Below, one piece after another: positions 11,131-22,405 of a DNA stretch of 64,000 bases. The stretch is from Motacilla alba alba (Eukaryota; Chordata; Aves; Passeriformes; Motacillidae), in NCBI RefSeq assembly GCF_015832195.1, contig NC_052046.1, positions 39,956,911-40,020,910 of the forward strand. Direction: 5' to 3'. Made by a program: the position numbers and the translations under genes. Numbering within the stretch: position 1 is the first letter of the stretch; every line of letters starts with the position of its first letter. The notes below the pieces were generated by a model. It made no database searches, was not told the DNA's origin, and saw only the letters and a program-made list of their open reading frames with translations.

Positions 11131-14100
11131 AAAAATTCATATTTTTGGAGTTTAGCCTCTCTCGACAGGATTTCCCCTTTGGAGAATCAACAAAAGGGCC
11201 ATTGATAATGAACATTTTTTCCCAGCTTTTAGAGGTACTGCAGGAGTACACTTTGCTATGCTTCATCTTGCTCCTGCAAATACGAATATTTGTGACAGTG
11301 TACCTGTTTCAGGATCCAGACTTATCCTAACACTGAGAGCAGCTGTTATATGATAGGATAGTGAGTTAGTCAGAGATTGATGGAGTCAGTGGTTACACCT
11401 CCTCTGTATAGCATGATCCCCAAAGAATAATATCCCCTCACATATTTAAAATAAATTTTATTCATTTTGAAATTAAACTAATGAACTCTTGAATTATAGT
11501 AAACAGAAATATTCAAACTCAGTTTTCCCTTCCACCTATGGCATCCCTATCTTAAGATGTAGATTTAGTCATGTAAGTTGTTTTCCTTGTCGAATCAAGT
11601 AGATATAGCACATGCCTCCCTAGTCCATCTTTCTAGTATTACTTTTAACACATACATTGCAATGAAATTGTATTTCCAGCTGATTGGGAGATACATAGGA
11701 ACAGTGAAAGAACTGCTGCAAGGATGGTACAGACTAAAGTTGTACCATACTGACCCCAGAATCTTTTAGGCTTTCTTCATTTCCCCCTCACATTTTCCTA
11801 AGAAACATTGAGGTTTCTGAGATGAATTGGCACAGTATCAGAAGGATATGGAGAAAAACATGTTGTAAAGTATGTGCCTACAGTGTGCAAAGAGTGAAGA
11901 TGACAGAATAAATAAGAAAAAACAAATACTTTAACCTTTATATGCAACAAATGTAGCATATGAGTTTAGAGGAAATTATAAAGGGACTTTCTGAGGAAAA
12001 ATAATTCCTTTTTATGATAGACACTTGTCTTCCATAGGTAACTGATTTTAGAGAGAGATTTGTAGAAATACAGCTTCCATCAGAGTTGCAGTTTTAGGAT
12101 TTTATGTTAAATATGTTTAATAGCTAGAATATTAGTCCTAATCACACAGATTCAATGCAAATGTATAGTATACTAATGAACATTTCCTTCCAAACAAGCA
12201 TTGAGGACATTTGAAATGCTATGGCAAAACAACATAACTAGAGCCTGTGTTGTCATCTTTTGTGTTTCAACTGGAAAAGAAAGAATTTAATTTCACAGTA
12301 CTATCAATCTACCTGCACTTTTATTAAAGAGAGAATTGTGATTTTAATTCTGAAATTTTAATACGCCTTTTTATGTGTGTGTGTTTGTGTGTGTGTTCGT
12401 TTGTAGGTAAATGTTCATATATTGCTCATATATTGTCTTGAGCCAGGTGGGCAGATGATAGTGAACTTCTACCTGAAATTTGAAATCTTGGAACTGCATA
12501 GTCACTACAGGCCTTAGATCTGGCTAATATATTGTTTAAATAGGAACTTTTTCTTACCTCCAAGTTAATTAAGAGAGGCTATACTGATTTAGAGACTTTT
12601 AAACCTTAGCAAGTGAATATTTTTCAGACTAACAAGAGGTACACATATTCACCTATTGTGATAGAAATTTGCCAGGAGGCAGGACACAGGAAATAGTGTA
12701 AATCTTGCCATTTTCTGGTGTGTCATATCCTTTCTTTCATGGTCCATTACTCCCCTTATCTCCATAGAGCTAGAGGCAAAGAAAGGCAAAAATTGATCAA
12801 GTGTGGTGTTGCCTGATCTCTTTTGCTGTAGGTGGAAACTACATGCACTCTTGCTGTCATTCACTAATTGTGCTGAAAATGAAATGCACTCCCTCTCTAT
12901 GAGATAATAACTGATCCAGTAGACTTAGGTTCAGCATCACAAAATTACAAGACATCTTCTAGAAAACAGTGGCAAGAAAACCAGTAAATGGAGGAACTGC
13001 CACTTAAGAGGATTCATTTGTGGGACAAGAGACACTGTCTTTGGAAAGATAAAATTCTCATTTTAGCAAATCACTTCAAAAGTTAGTAGTTATTTAGCTG
13101 CTCTTTGTATTGGCCCCTTAAAGCTGAAACTACTGCTTCATTCAAAAAATCTGATGTTTTTAGCATCTAAAAAGAGCCTCCAGTCTACAGTAGATTCACC
13201 CTGTGTAGTTCTGTGGTTAATTTGGTGCTCCAGGCTCCAAATCAAAGAATACTGAAGATAATATCATTGCTGTGTTAACTTTGGTAGGATTTGGGGCAAG
13301 CATTAAATGAGTATTTATTTATTTATTTCTGAAAAAAAAAAAAAAAGCAGCAGATATATGCATTTCAGAATACAATGACCCCAGACATTCCTGTATACTT
13401 GCTACCTTTCAAATGAGTGCTCAATCCAATATCCATTGTAGTGGACACTTTTTCAGCTGTTTCCTGAAGTGCTAGGCTACATCCTTAAAAAATATTGTGG
13501 GTCAATATTAAATATACAGTGAACCAAAAAAATATATCTTTTTTAAAAAATATTTTAGTAAATTATTTCTCATCACTATACCATACAGATTTAAGGTTAT
13601 CAATGCCAGAAAAAAACCCTGGCATTTCCAGTATATGCAACAAAACAAAGAACTTAAATTTTGCCATACAATTTTGAATACAAACAAGAAAATTGACAAA
13701 TCAAATTTGTAAGATAAAATAATTTTGATCTAGTTTTATAGACAGAAATTTATGAAATTTGTAAAAATTGCAAGTAGCAGATGGTCAAAAGTGTACAATA
13801 GGTCAAAAGCTATTTTTTACACTTTTTCAGCATGGAACATTTTAAATAGATGCTAACATCTAGTTTTAACATGAAGGAAATCCAGGAAAACTGCCCCTTT
13901 CTCCACAATGCTATTCCAAACATTTGTGCCAGACCTCAGGACAGATTTATATAAGCTGCCCCTCTCTTTTCTTAAGCTGAGCAATCATGCATTTTCTGCA
14001 GTGAAAGAATTGCACAACAGAAATGGAGTTTTTAAAAGCTTTTTTTCTAAAATAATCTGAATTGTCAACTTCAAGCACATGATAAATTCAATCAAATGAC

Positions 14101-15349
14101 CGTGTGCAACATATCTGTTTTAAAATTTATCAGTATATTGAAGATCCATGTTGCTTTTCTGTCTTTCAAATTTACCTTCCCACTGTAACATATCAGTTAA
14201 GGCTTCCCAGTATATTCTTTCTTTATTAACAACCTATAAGGCTAGATTTTTGTTTTGTTTTGTTTTGTTGGTTTTGTTTTGTTTAATATATAATCCTAAG
14301 TAATTTCCTCCCATAACTTTAGATCTGTCTTTATTAGAAAAAATGAGAAACAAGATCTGAAGTAAAGCTCCATGTGGAAGCATTACTGATCACCATAATA
14401 ACAAAAATACATTTGCAAATTCAGAGTTTAAATAAAAAGCATCTCTGTTGTTCTCAATTTTTTCCTCTGTAATGTATGTGAGAACACTCTTATGTACAAT
14501 ATGTAATTCAATTTCAGAGCCAATAAGCTCTAAAAGATTCTAAGCTGAACACTGTTCTTCTGAACTGACAAGGTCATATTGCTCTGTTCAGAAATAAATG
14601 CTTCAGCAGGAGAAAATTACTATGGGTAAATCAGTCTCAATCCTGTAAATACTTGAGAGAAAAATAATTGTACATCTAAATTTTAGAATACAAAGACTTG
14701 TCTACCCTTAGTACAATAGACCAAATAACACCACAGAAAAATTATCACTTCATTCTTTCAAGAAAAAAATAATAATAGTTCCATGAAATGCATGGTAATG
14801 AAGAGACTTTTCATTTCCATCCAAATAGATTAACAGTGCATTCCCCAAAATATACAAAAGATTTAAGTACATTAGACAATGTTAAATTATATACAGATCT
14901 CCCATAACATGCCTGTCATATTTCAAGCTCCATTGTAAGAACTATTAAAGGTTTATCATATAAGTTAATACAATACAACTGATTTAGGAAACAGCAGTGA
15001 TTGCTGGAGAACACTTCACTCAGTGTCTGTTGGTTACAGTAGAAGTATATCATACATTCTGCGAAACAGACAAATGTCAAGACTCAGACACAGGGCTTCA
15101 AAAATTGTTCATTACATAGAAGAGCCCTAGTTAAGAAACATAAACCTTCAGAATGCCAGGAAAAAGGGCTTCTAAAAACTGATTTATATATTTTTATATA
15201 TTAATATTTTCATAGTTATTCTGGTTTCTAAACTCTTGAAAAAATAGATTTCAATTGGAAAGAATCTTAAAGTTGATCCATAGTTGAAAAAAATTTACTC
15301 TTACAATTCCTCTTTATTTTAGTTTTCTTACAAATCTAGGGCATATGGG
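11131..15349. other. Unique AT-rich DNA, no gene seen
   Basis: No gene or transposon is recognised. Simple repeats are (TG)n at 12374-12396, an A-run at 13332-13346 and the TTTTG tract listed separately. Open frames are at most about 70 codons and have no recognisable motif. Confidence 0.55.
14247..14284. repeat. (TTTTG)n microsatellite
   Basis: About seven units of TTTTG occur with one interruption (TTGG). The purity suggests replication slippage. No element boundary was seen next to it. Confidence 0.85.
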
Positions 15350-15790
15350 ATAGATAACTGGACAAGGAGGTGCCTTCTAAATTAGATGCAACTCCAAGGG
15401 TAATGATCAAAACCACAAAGTCCTGCAGGAGGTTAGTGACTAGTGTATCCCAGAGGAGGGTACTGAGGCCAGTACTGTCTAATCTCTGCATGAGTTTGTG
15501 TGAGATGAGTCAGAGCCTACCCTCAGCAAGTTGACTCATACAAAGTGAGAGGAGTTGCTGATAGAGTTGATGAGAGTATTGATAGACTATTGTCATCCTA
15601 AGAGACTGCAACAGGCTGGAGAAATAGGCTAGCAGTAACCTTTTGACTTTCAACAAAGGGAAATGAGAAATCCTGCTCTTGGAAAGAAACAATTCCAGGC
15701 ACCAGATCAGACTGGGCCAGATCAGCTGACTGAGTCAGCTTCTGTCCGACCCAGAAAACCAGGGAAAAGATCTGGAGAAATGAAGACTTT
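15350..15790 (+). mobile_element. Ancient CR1 fragment (RT motif B to C region), plus strand
   Basis: A diverged match to CR1 RT begins near 15350. It includes GTACTGAGGCCAGTACTGT (the LGPVLF part after motif B), a degraded AGCAAGTTGACTCATACAAAG where the catalytic FADD codons should lie, and CAACAGGCTGGAGAAATAGGC plus CCAGGCACCAG downstream. Catalytic codons are lost and several stops are present. Because this piece is RT-central and the next fragment starts earlier in RT, they are two separate insertions or a duplication. Confidence 0.75.
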
Positions 15791-15883
15791 CCCTTTATGA
15801 GGCAGAGACTGTTTAGTTAAACTTCACATCAACAAGACCACGGGCCCTGGTGGGAGTGCTGAGTGACCTGGCAGATATAGATT

Positions 15884-16080
15884 CGTAGAATATCCTGACT
15901 TGGAAAAGACCAAAAGGATCACAGAATTCCAGCTTGTTGCTCTGCACAGGACCACTCCAAACATCACACCATGTGCCTGAGAGCATTGTCTAAATGCTTC
16001 ATAAAATTTGCCATGCTTGGTACTGCAACCACTTCCCTGAGAAGCCTGTTCCAGCATTATGACACAATTTCTAGGCTATT
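15884..16080 (-). mobile_element. Nested CR1 3' end, minus strand (insertion 1)
   Basis: The plus strand reads TCGTAGAATATCCTGACTTGG, then AAAAGACCAAAAGGATCA, then ACCATGTGCCTGAGAGCAT and ACCACTTCCCTGAGAAGCC, which is the antisense 3'UTR of one CR1 family. The same layout occurs at 42946-43105 and 55802-56000. It sits between two blocks of a plus-strand CR1 that resume one another, so it inserted after the host copy. Confidence 0.85.
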
Positions 16081-16320
16081 AACCATCTTCGGAAGGTCAT
16101 GGCCATCAGGAGAGATGCTTGAGGATTGGGAAAAAAAAAAAGTAAATGTCACTCCAGTCTTCAAAAAGAGACAGAAGGATGGCACAGGGAGTTAGAGGCT
16201 ATCAGTCTCACAATTGTTCTTGGAAAGGTGATGCAATGGCACATCCTGGAAGTCATCTCTAAGCATTTGGTAGACAAGATTATCAGGAATATTCCGCATG
16301 GATTCACCAAAAGGAAATCA

Positions 16321-16505
16321 CAGAATCACTAAGGTTGGAAAAGACCTCCAAGGTCATCAAGCCCGAACTTGGATTACCACCTTATTACATAGACCATAGC
16401 ACTGAGTGCCACATCCAGTTGCTTCTTGAGCACCTCCAGGGATGTTGACTCTACCATCTACCTGAGCACCTTGTTCCAAGGGTTAACAGCCTTCACAAGA
16501 ATCAT
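16321..16505 (-). mobile_element. Nested CR1 3' end, minus strand (insertion 2)
   Basis: Antisense CR1 tail (CAGAATCACTAAGGTTGGAAA, AGACCTCCAAGGTCATCAAG, GCCACATCCAGTTGCTTCTTG) of about 185 bp. It belongs to a different 3'UTR type from insertion 1. The eight bases GGAAATCA lie at both edges (16313-16320 and 16506-16513). The host CR1 resumes at the second copy, as expected of a target duplication. Confidence 0.88.
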
Positions 16506-17001
16506 GGAAATCATGCTTAAACAACCTGTTTGTGTTCTAGGAAGGGACAGCTGACTGAATTGGTAAAAGGAAAGCAGTCTGTGTTGTCTTCCCGGATTTC
16601 ACCAAGCCTTTCAACCCTGTCACCCACGATATGCAAGGTCAGGAAATGCAGGCTGGCTGAGGGAAGAGTGAGGTGGATTGAGAAATGACTGAATTGTGAG
16701 TCATTAGAGGGTGGTGATCACCGGCACAAGTCAGAAGTGGCACAAGAATCTAGTTGGAGACTCGTCACTGGTGATGCCTCCTTAGGTTAAATACTGGGCC
16801 CAGCATTGTTAAACTTATCCATCAATGACTTGGGTGAAGAGCACATGCCTCTTTAGCAAGTTCACTGATGACACAAAGCTGGGAAGAGGGGCAAAGCTGT
16901 CTGAGGACAATCCTGGACAGCATGATCACAGTGACCCTGCTTCAGCAAGAGCTGGACAGTGCAATGACCAGTACTGCCTGCAATCTCAGCCATTCTGTGA
17001 A

Positions 17002-18347
17002 TGGTTCTGTTCTAATTCTCTGAACATTCACAGGCAGAATTTGTATTTCAGGTCCTTAAAAGGCATTTTATGAAGGTCCAGCACAAAATACCATTAGCTA
17101 GACATGTTTTTATTAACCTCAATGTACAGCCATGTAAAAGCTATGAAGTCTATGAAAAATTCTGGGGTTAAGTGTTCTTCTACTTTTTCTTAATCTAAGC
17201 TGTAAAGATACATCTCAGATTTAGACTTAATAAAGATTTACGTGTGTAGGCATCCTTTTTGATAGAAACAGATTTATGGATGGAGTAAACTCATTCAAGG
17301 GCTTCTGAGTATGGCTCTGAGAGGACAACCCTAACTTAGCAATGATTTTGAAACAGCAGGGCTTTTCTGAAGTAAGCAGAATTCTAAGCCTCATTCCTAC
17401 TTTTCTTATTTTTATGCATGACGTCATCTATGTGAATGGGGCAGCCCTGGATATTTTTATCCCTCTGCAAGTCAGACAGCTAAATTTTGTGGAAAGATAA
17501 GTGGGACAAGTGCATACTGAAATCTTGCATGGAGACTACTGAGGATGTCTGTTTAAGAAATCATTGCAGGATAAATGGGAATGTCAAAGTATTTGCATAT
17601 CCTTATAAAAAAAGTTTAGTGCAGATATTATATATTAAGTATTAGGCACCAAGCTCCTTTGGTGTTCAGCATGTTTATGTCTAGCTAGTGCTTGACTTTG
17701 GCTGTAACCTGCAGGTGTTTTAATTTCATTCACTGTCAGCAGCAGCTCTTTTTAGAAAAATACATCCAAAAACCTTCAAAAACTCAGTAAGAATTATACA
17801 CCTATTTGCTCTTGGGACTTATGCAAAGACTTCTAGCCTTCATTATCAAAATCAGTTCTCTAAGGCAGATCTTAAAAAAATAAACCTATTTCTGTCATTA
17901 AGTTAAAAACACAATATTGTGTGCTAAGAGCAATTCCTACCTCAGTTCATAAATTTAGCAGTTTTGGTAAGATTTCTGCTTTGACATCTGACATTTTTAC
18001 ATATCCTTTTGGACTCTAATTAATACTGCTTTAGTAAAATACTTTATAAGATTCCATTTAGTGGTGAATTGCAAAAAGAACAACCTTTGCAGAGTGAAGG
18101 TATTGTTCATTTTTCAGAGATACATTTGGTTCTTGTAGTTTGAGAGCATTCCTCCTGCCTTCTGAAGTACCTACAAAATTTTTCAGCAGAGTGGACAATC
18201 CCTTCTTTTTAATGAGTCAGCGTGATGAGTACTTTAGTATCTCTGCTTTTTTTTTTTTTAATTTATTTCAGTATCTCTGCTTGCTTTTTTTTTTTTTTTT
18301 TTTTTTAATTTTTCTATTTTTAACTGAGCTTTAGAGCCTTTCAAGAT
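17002..18347. other. Unique DNA with a T-rich patch, no gene seen
   Basis: No gene is recognised. Near 18238-18307 the phrase GTATCTCTGCTT is followed twice by a long T-run, which suggests a local duplication. The antisense CR1 begins shortly after it. Confidence 0.55.
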
Positions 18348-18605
18348 AACAGAATCACACAATCACAGAATCATCCAGGTTGGAAAATGCCTCTGAGATC
18401 ATCAGGTCCAATCTCTGACAGACCACCACCTTGTCAATTAGCTTATGACATTAGGTGCCACATCCAGTCATTTCTCTCCATCATCTTCCTGAGCAACAAC
18501 CCTTTCTGTAAAGAAGTTCCTTCAGATGACCAAACTGAACACCACCCCAGCACAGCTTGAGGCTATGTCCTCTCATCCTTCCTACAACTTTCTTTCAGAT
18601 AATTC
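18348..18605 (-). mobile_element. CR1 3' end, minus strand
   Basis: The plus strand shows antisense tail repeats (ACAGAATCACACAATCACAG), CATCCAGGTTGGAAAATGCC, TGCCACATCCAGTCATTTC and, near the far end, AGCTTGAGGCTATGTCCTC. About 260 bp of 3'UTR is present, strongly 5'-truncated, with no coding part. Confidence 0.9.
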
Positions 18606-20839
18606 AAGAGAGCAAGTTTTACATAGGCCTGTAGCAAAACAGTAATGTAAGTAAACATGCTACATACATTATACTATACTAATTCATTTGCGGAGTGTAA
18701 AGTTCAGCAAGTGCTAAAAGCAAGCAGGAGAAAAGAATTATAAATGGAATCACAGAACTATTACAATTTAGAGAACTTCTGGGAGGAAGACACTCCACAT
18801 TCTTTTAAGCAACCAAACAAAAACACCAGACAAACCAAATTAAAAACAAACAAACAAACAAAACCACAGTTCCCCCCCCACACCCTACTCAGGTTTTAAA
18901 ATTAGAATTGTTCTTACAGAAAGAAATACATATGTGTGTCTAGGTAGCATTCCCTGTGTGAGGAGAAAATATCTTCAACAAGTGCTATTTGTTATATAGT
19001 TCATAACTGAACATGGCAGTTAAACATATCAAAAGCAATGGATCTGAAAGATAAAACTAGGAGCTGAAAAGTACAGAACAAGACAAGCAACAAGGTTTGT
19101 TTTGCATATGGGCACAATTTTCCATATTGAGAGAATTTCTCTATTAAGTAAAATATTTTGTCTGCTAGAAGAAGATGTTTCAATGTACTCTCTGACATTT
19201 GAAGACTGAAAACTTGGCACTGTGCTTCCAGACCAAAACCACATGTTCTTGAAAGACAGAAAATCAGGTACTACTCAGTTTGAACAAAATAAATGTTTTC
19301 TTTTTCTCTTCGTCTTTTTATGTCTGTTCAAATTGCTGTTCCTTGAGATGTTAGTGTTCAAAAAATAAGGTGTTGATTCAGTTCTATAACACAGTAAGAC
19401 AGGGAGGGTAATGAAGTCCAGTGCCTCCATTAGTGGAAGCAAATGGAACTGAGATGATCTGACTTAATCAGCCATCAGGACAAGGCTGATGTACAGTTGC
19501 TAAAATTTAGTTGCTAAGCAATAAATAACTGGCAAGACAACAAGAGACCGCAAGATATCTTTCGAGTGGTCTGCTTTACAAGTTGTCTTGTAAGCTGTAA
19601 TGATTTTCTGTTAGTAAAAATGACTTTGCAAACTTTAAATCATGTTTAAGTTATAGTTCTATCTTTATGGTCATAACTCCTAAGCCTGATATGGTCATAT
19701 CAGGCTTAGGAGCAAAGGGAAAAATTCATTGCAACCAAGAGCTATAAGGAAGGAATATTTAAATAGATTGAAGATCTTTTCAGATGAAAAGCACAAGGAG
19801 ATATAAAGGCCTGATATAACAGGAGAGAAACAGGCACGTAAAAAAGGAGGGAACACTTAGTTTGACCAGAGTTTGTTGTCCCAAATAAAGCAGTGAGTTC
19901 TTAGAAATAATCCCAGAAATACTCTCTATTACAGTCTATATACCAAGGCCTTTGGAAAGAGAAAAGCCAAGCTGTTTAGTTGCAGGACATGCAGGCTGCA
20001 AACAAAAAATTTTAGTGACTATGGGTGTTCTAGTCAGGAATAAAGAAAGGGACAGGAACAAAAACTATCGCAGTGACATTCCGACTTCCATGAAGAAATC
20101 ATTAAAACAACAGCATAAATCCATGTTTCTCAGCAGTACTAAGAGACAAAATTGGACAGTAAAAATAAGAGACAAAAGTTTTCAGTGGCTTGGCATTCAC
20201 AAGCTGGGTGGCAAGTATGTTATCCCAAAGGCACTCTGTGGCTGCTGTATTTCCATGGTTTCTCATGCCCTGTACCAGAGAAGCCAAACATCATAATCCT
20301 GACACACACTGCAAATCAAATGCTAAAAAGAACTGAGATGTTAAATATTGGTCCACTCTTGGATATCAATTTTGTGCAAGTAGTGAAAAGTTTTATAGAA
20401 CAGCTGTGTGACCTCTGTGACCTCTGTGTCCTGTATGCCTTTCTCAGGTATATTCTGCTTCATGGACAAGGTGAATGACGGTTAATTATCTGCCCTCTCT
20501 TCACCTTCTACATATATGGAAAATGAGATATTAAGAACAGATACTGATAAAATATACTCAGACACTGAGAAAAGATACTCAGAGCGAGGCAGAGTATTAG
20601 TACCAGAACCTTATTAAAGAAAGTATATGTAAAAGAAACTGTGTAAAAGACAGAACCTACAAGAAACACTAAAATCTATAGAGACAAAGGAGGAGGTGAG
20701 AGAAATTACTGTCTCTGTATGTCAAAGAAGTAACGGTAGGAAAAAGAGATAATCAAAACTGTATAAGCAAAAATTAACTGGTCTATTTTTGCTTTGTTCC
20801 CTAAGTTTTCAGAATCCCATATGAATGTTCAAAACCAAA
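18606..20839. other. Unique DNA, no gene seen
   Basis: It holds a short (CAAA)n at about 18846-18862, the hairpin palindrome listed separately, and a short tandem TGTGACCTC at 20407-20428. The frame at 19952-20296 (+, 114 codons) has no motif I recognise and no supporting context, so I treat it as chance. Confidence 0.5.
19677..19712. repeat. Perfect 17-bp inverted repeat with a 2-nt spacer (hairpin)
   Basis: The left arm CTCCTAAGCCTGATATG (19677-19693) and right arm CATATCAGGCTTAGGAG (19696-19712) are exact reverse complements separated by GT. The direct repeat ATGGTCATA also occurs at 19667-19675 and 19691-19699, overlapping the centre. No transposon terminus or terminator context is evident. 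A perfect palindrome in otherwise decayed DNA suggests recent origin, for example by template switching. Confidence 0.95.
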
Positions 20840-21933
20840 CTCATGTCTAATACCTATTATGGGGCTATGTTTTGTATTTTTGCTGAGAACAATGATTTTT
20901 GGCACCCACTGTGAGGCTTACAGCTTCAAGATAATGACAGGTTTGTTTGGGGTGTGCTAGGTTGAATTTATGTCTGTTATTGCTGTTTAGCAGTAAATCA
21001 GCAAGCTCCTGTGCTTGCCGTGGGGCTCACTTGCCAGACTGTATGCTGGACTCTTGAGCTTGCTAGCAGCTGCTTTTTGCCTTCACTCACTGCAGTGCTG
21101 TGCTGCTGATCACCTCCCTCTGCTGTGCCTGGGAACCTTCTGATAGCAGCCACGGCAACGTGCCTGGGCTGGCAGGTGGCCAGGACATCGCTGCTGTGCC
21201 CAAGCTGCTGTCCCTGCTGTACTGAACAGGCTGCAATTCCAGTGTCTATTTCAGCTGAAGGGACTGTGACCAGTGAGTGAGTCCGCAGCAGAGCAGGATG
21301 CCCTGAAACATCTGTGGCTGTGGACAAGTCCATACCAGAGCAGCAACACCTCAAAGTATTTGTAGTGATGATTGTGTCTTTGTGGCAGCAGATATAGCTT
21401 TGAAATGGTTCTGGCCCTATGGTAATTCCATGCTGAAGGAGACACACCTCAAGCCACATATATGTGGCTTTGGATGTCCATGCTGCATCAGATACACAAA
21501 AAGCATCTGTGGTGGAGATAGTAGTAGAGGTACCTTTAAATTATTGTAATCCACGTTTTGACTTATATATTATACAATTTGGTATAATAGAAACAAACCA
21601 AATCAGTGGAGGAAAAGCGTTGCAAGAACCAGTGCAAATGCAGCAGTGACCTCATGTGACCCGGCTTTGGTGCCCAGTAACTCAGCTTGACACTACCTCT
21701 CCTGTCCTGAGTTATCATCATAAGAGATGGAGCCTGAACTCATGGACTTAAGTGACTCAATGGATGTTTTGTGGGCACTTATGGACATTTATGGACAGTT
21801 TATTGATATTTCACAGGACTGGTTCACAGATTAAGGGAATGATATCTGTGTATTCTATCAAAGAATGGGAAGGGGATGATGATTATTGAATAGTTTGGGA
21901 TATGAGGATGATGTAAGCGGTATAGAATCAGGG
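20840..21933 (+). mobile_element. Decayed ERVL-like provirus remnant (LTR/internal, non-coding)
   Basis: This stretch is clearly richer in GC than its surroundings. It begins with ATGGGGCTATGTTTTGTATTT, a phrase I associate with avian ERVL LTRs. It continues with repeated phrases of the type GGACTGTGACCAGTGAGTGAG and GTGGACAAGTCCATACCAG, which resemble the leader of the same group. The end, GGGAAGGGGATGATGATTA at about 21868, is a purine-rich stretch where a polypurine tract should lie before the 3' LTR. No gag, pol or env frame is recognisable. Assignment rests on remembered family patterns, not a search. Confidence 0.45.
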
Positions 21934-22161
21934 TGTATTGCTTTTGACTGAGATAAAGCTAATTTTCTCCATAGTAGATAGCATGGATCTAGGGGTTTGA
22001 TTTGTGCTGGAAACAGTGTTGATAACACAGGATGGTTTCATTATTGCTGAGCAGGTATTACACTGAGCCAAGGCCTTTTCTGCTTCTCACTCACCCCACC
22101 AGTGAGAAGACTGAGTGCACAAGTTGTTGGGAGAAGACACACTCAGCTGACCCAAGGGATA
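21934..22161 (+). mobile_element. ERVL-like LTR 5' part, truncated by CR1
   Basis: It starts TGTATTGCTTTTGACTGAGA, comparable to the TGTCCTGGTTTTGGCTGGGA start of a common avian LTR group (recalled pattern). It continues with AAGCTAATTTTCTCCATAG, AACAGTGTTGATAACACAG and GGCCTTTTCTGCTTCTCAC. It is cut at CCAAGGGATA, where antisense CR1 begins. I cannot see the LTR resume clearly beyond the CR1, so the promoter part of U3, the polyadenylation signal and U5 appear lost. Confidence 0.6.
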
Positions 22162-22405
22162 TCACAGAATCACAGAATCATTAAGGTTGGAAAGCCTCTT
22201 AAGATTGAATCCAAATACTAACCTAGTATGTCCATATTCACCACTGAAGCACATCCCAGATCCCACATCCATGCAATTCTTTTTAACACTTGCAGGGATG
22301 GTGATTTCACCACTTCCCTGGTGAAATTCCCTATTCCAATGCCTGATCAACATTTCAATTAAGAATATGTAGGCCCAAGGGAGATAATCCCTCATGTTTG
22401 TAGTC
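22162..22405 (-). mobile_element. CR1 3' end, minus strand, inserted in an LTR
   Basis: Antisense tail repeats (ATCACAGAATCACAGAATCA), then TTAAGGTTGGAAAGCCTCTT, TCCCACATCCATGCAATTC and GATTTCACCACTTCCCTGG. Only the 3'UTR, about 240 bp, is present. It abuts the ERVL-like LTR at 22161 and so is younger than that LTR. Confidence 0.9.

Larger units (their letters stand above)
15791..17001 (+). mobile_element. Old CR1 copy, plus strand, interrupted by two antisense CR1s
   Basis: CR1 RT sequence is readable in order but in three blocks. Block one is 15791-15883 (ACATCAACAAGACCACGGG, CTGAGTGACCTGGCAGAT). Block two is 16081-16320 (GAGGATTGGGAAAAAAA, CACTCCAGTCTTCAAAAAG, CACATCCTGGAAGTCATCTC). Block three is 16506-17001 (ATCATGCTTAAACAACCTG, ATACTGGGCCCAGCATTGTT, AGCAAGTTCACTGATGACAC). 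The catalytic motif reads FTDD at 16861-16872 instead of the usual FADD. The end, CAATCTCAGCCATTCTGTG, looks like a CR1 3' tail reached after an internal deletion. The gaps are filled exactly by two antisense CR1 tails, so this copy is the oldest layer. Confidence 0.85.

Noticed and set aside
18745..18800. Possible further CR1 tail (GGAATCACAGAACTATTAC)
   Set aside because: Only the first dozen bases resemble the antisense tail and the following sequence does not track the CR1 3'UTR.
20998..21459. 153-codon minus-strand frame in a GC-rich segment
   Set aside because: The segment matches the non-coding part of an ERVL-like remnant. The translation has no domain and is rich in Ser, Thr and His without pattern.
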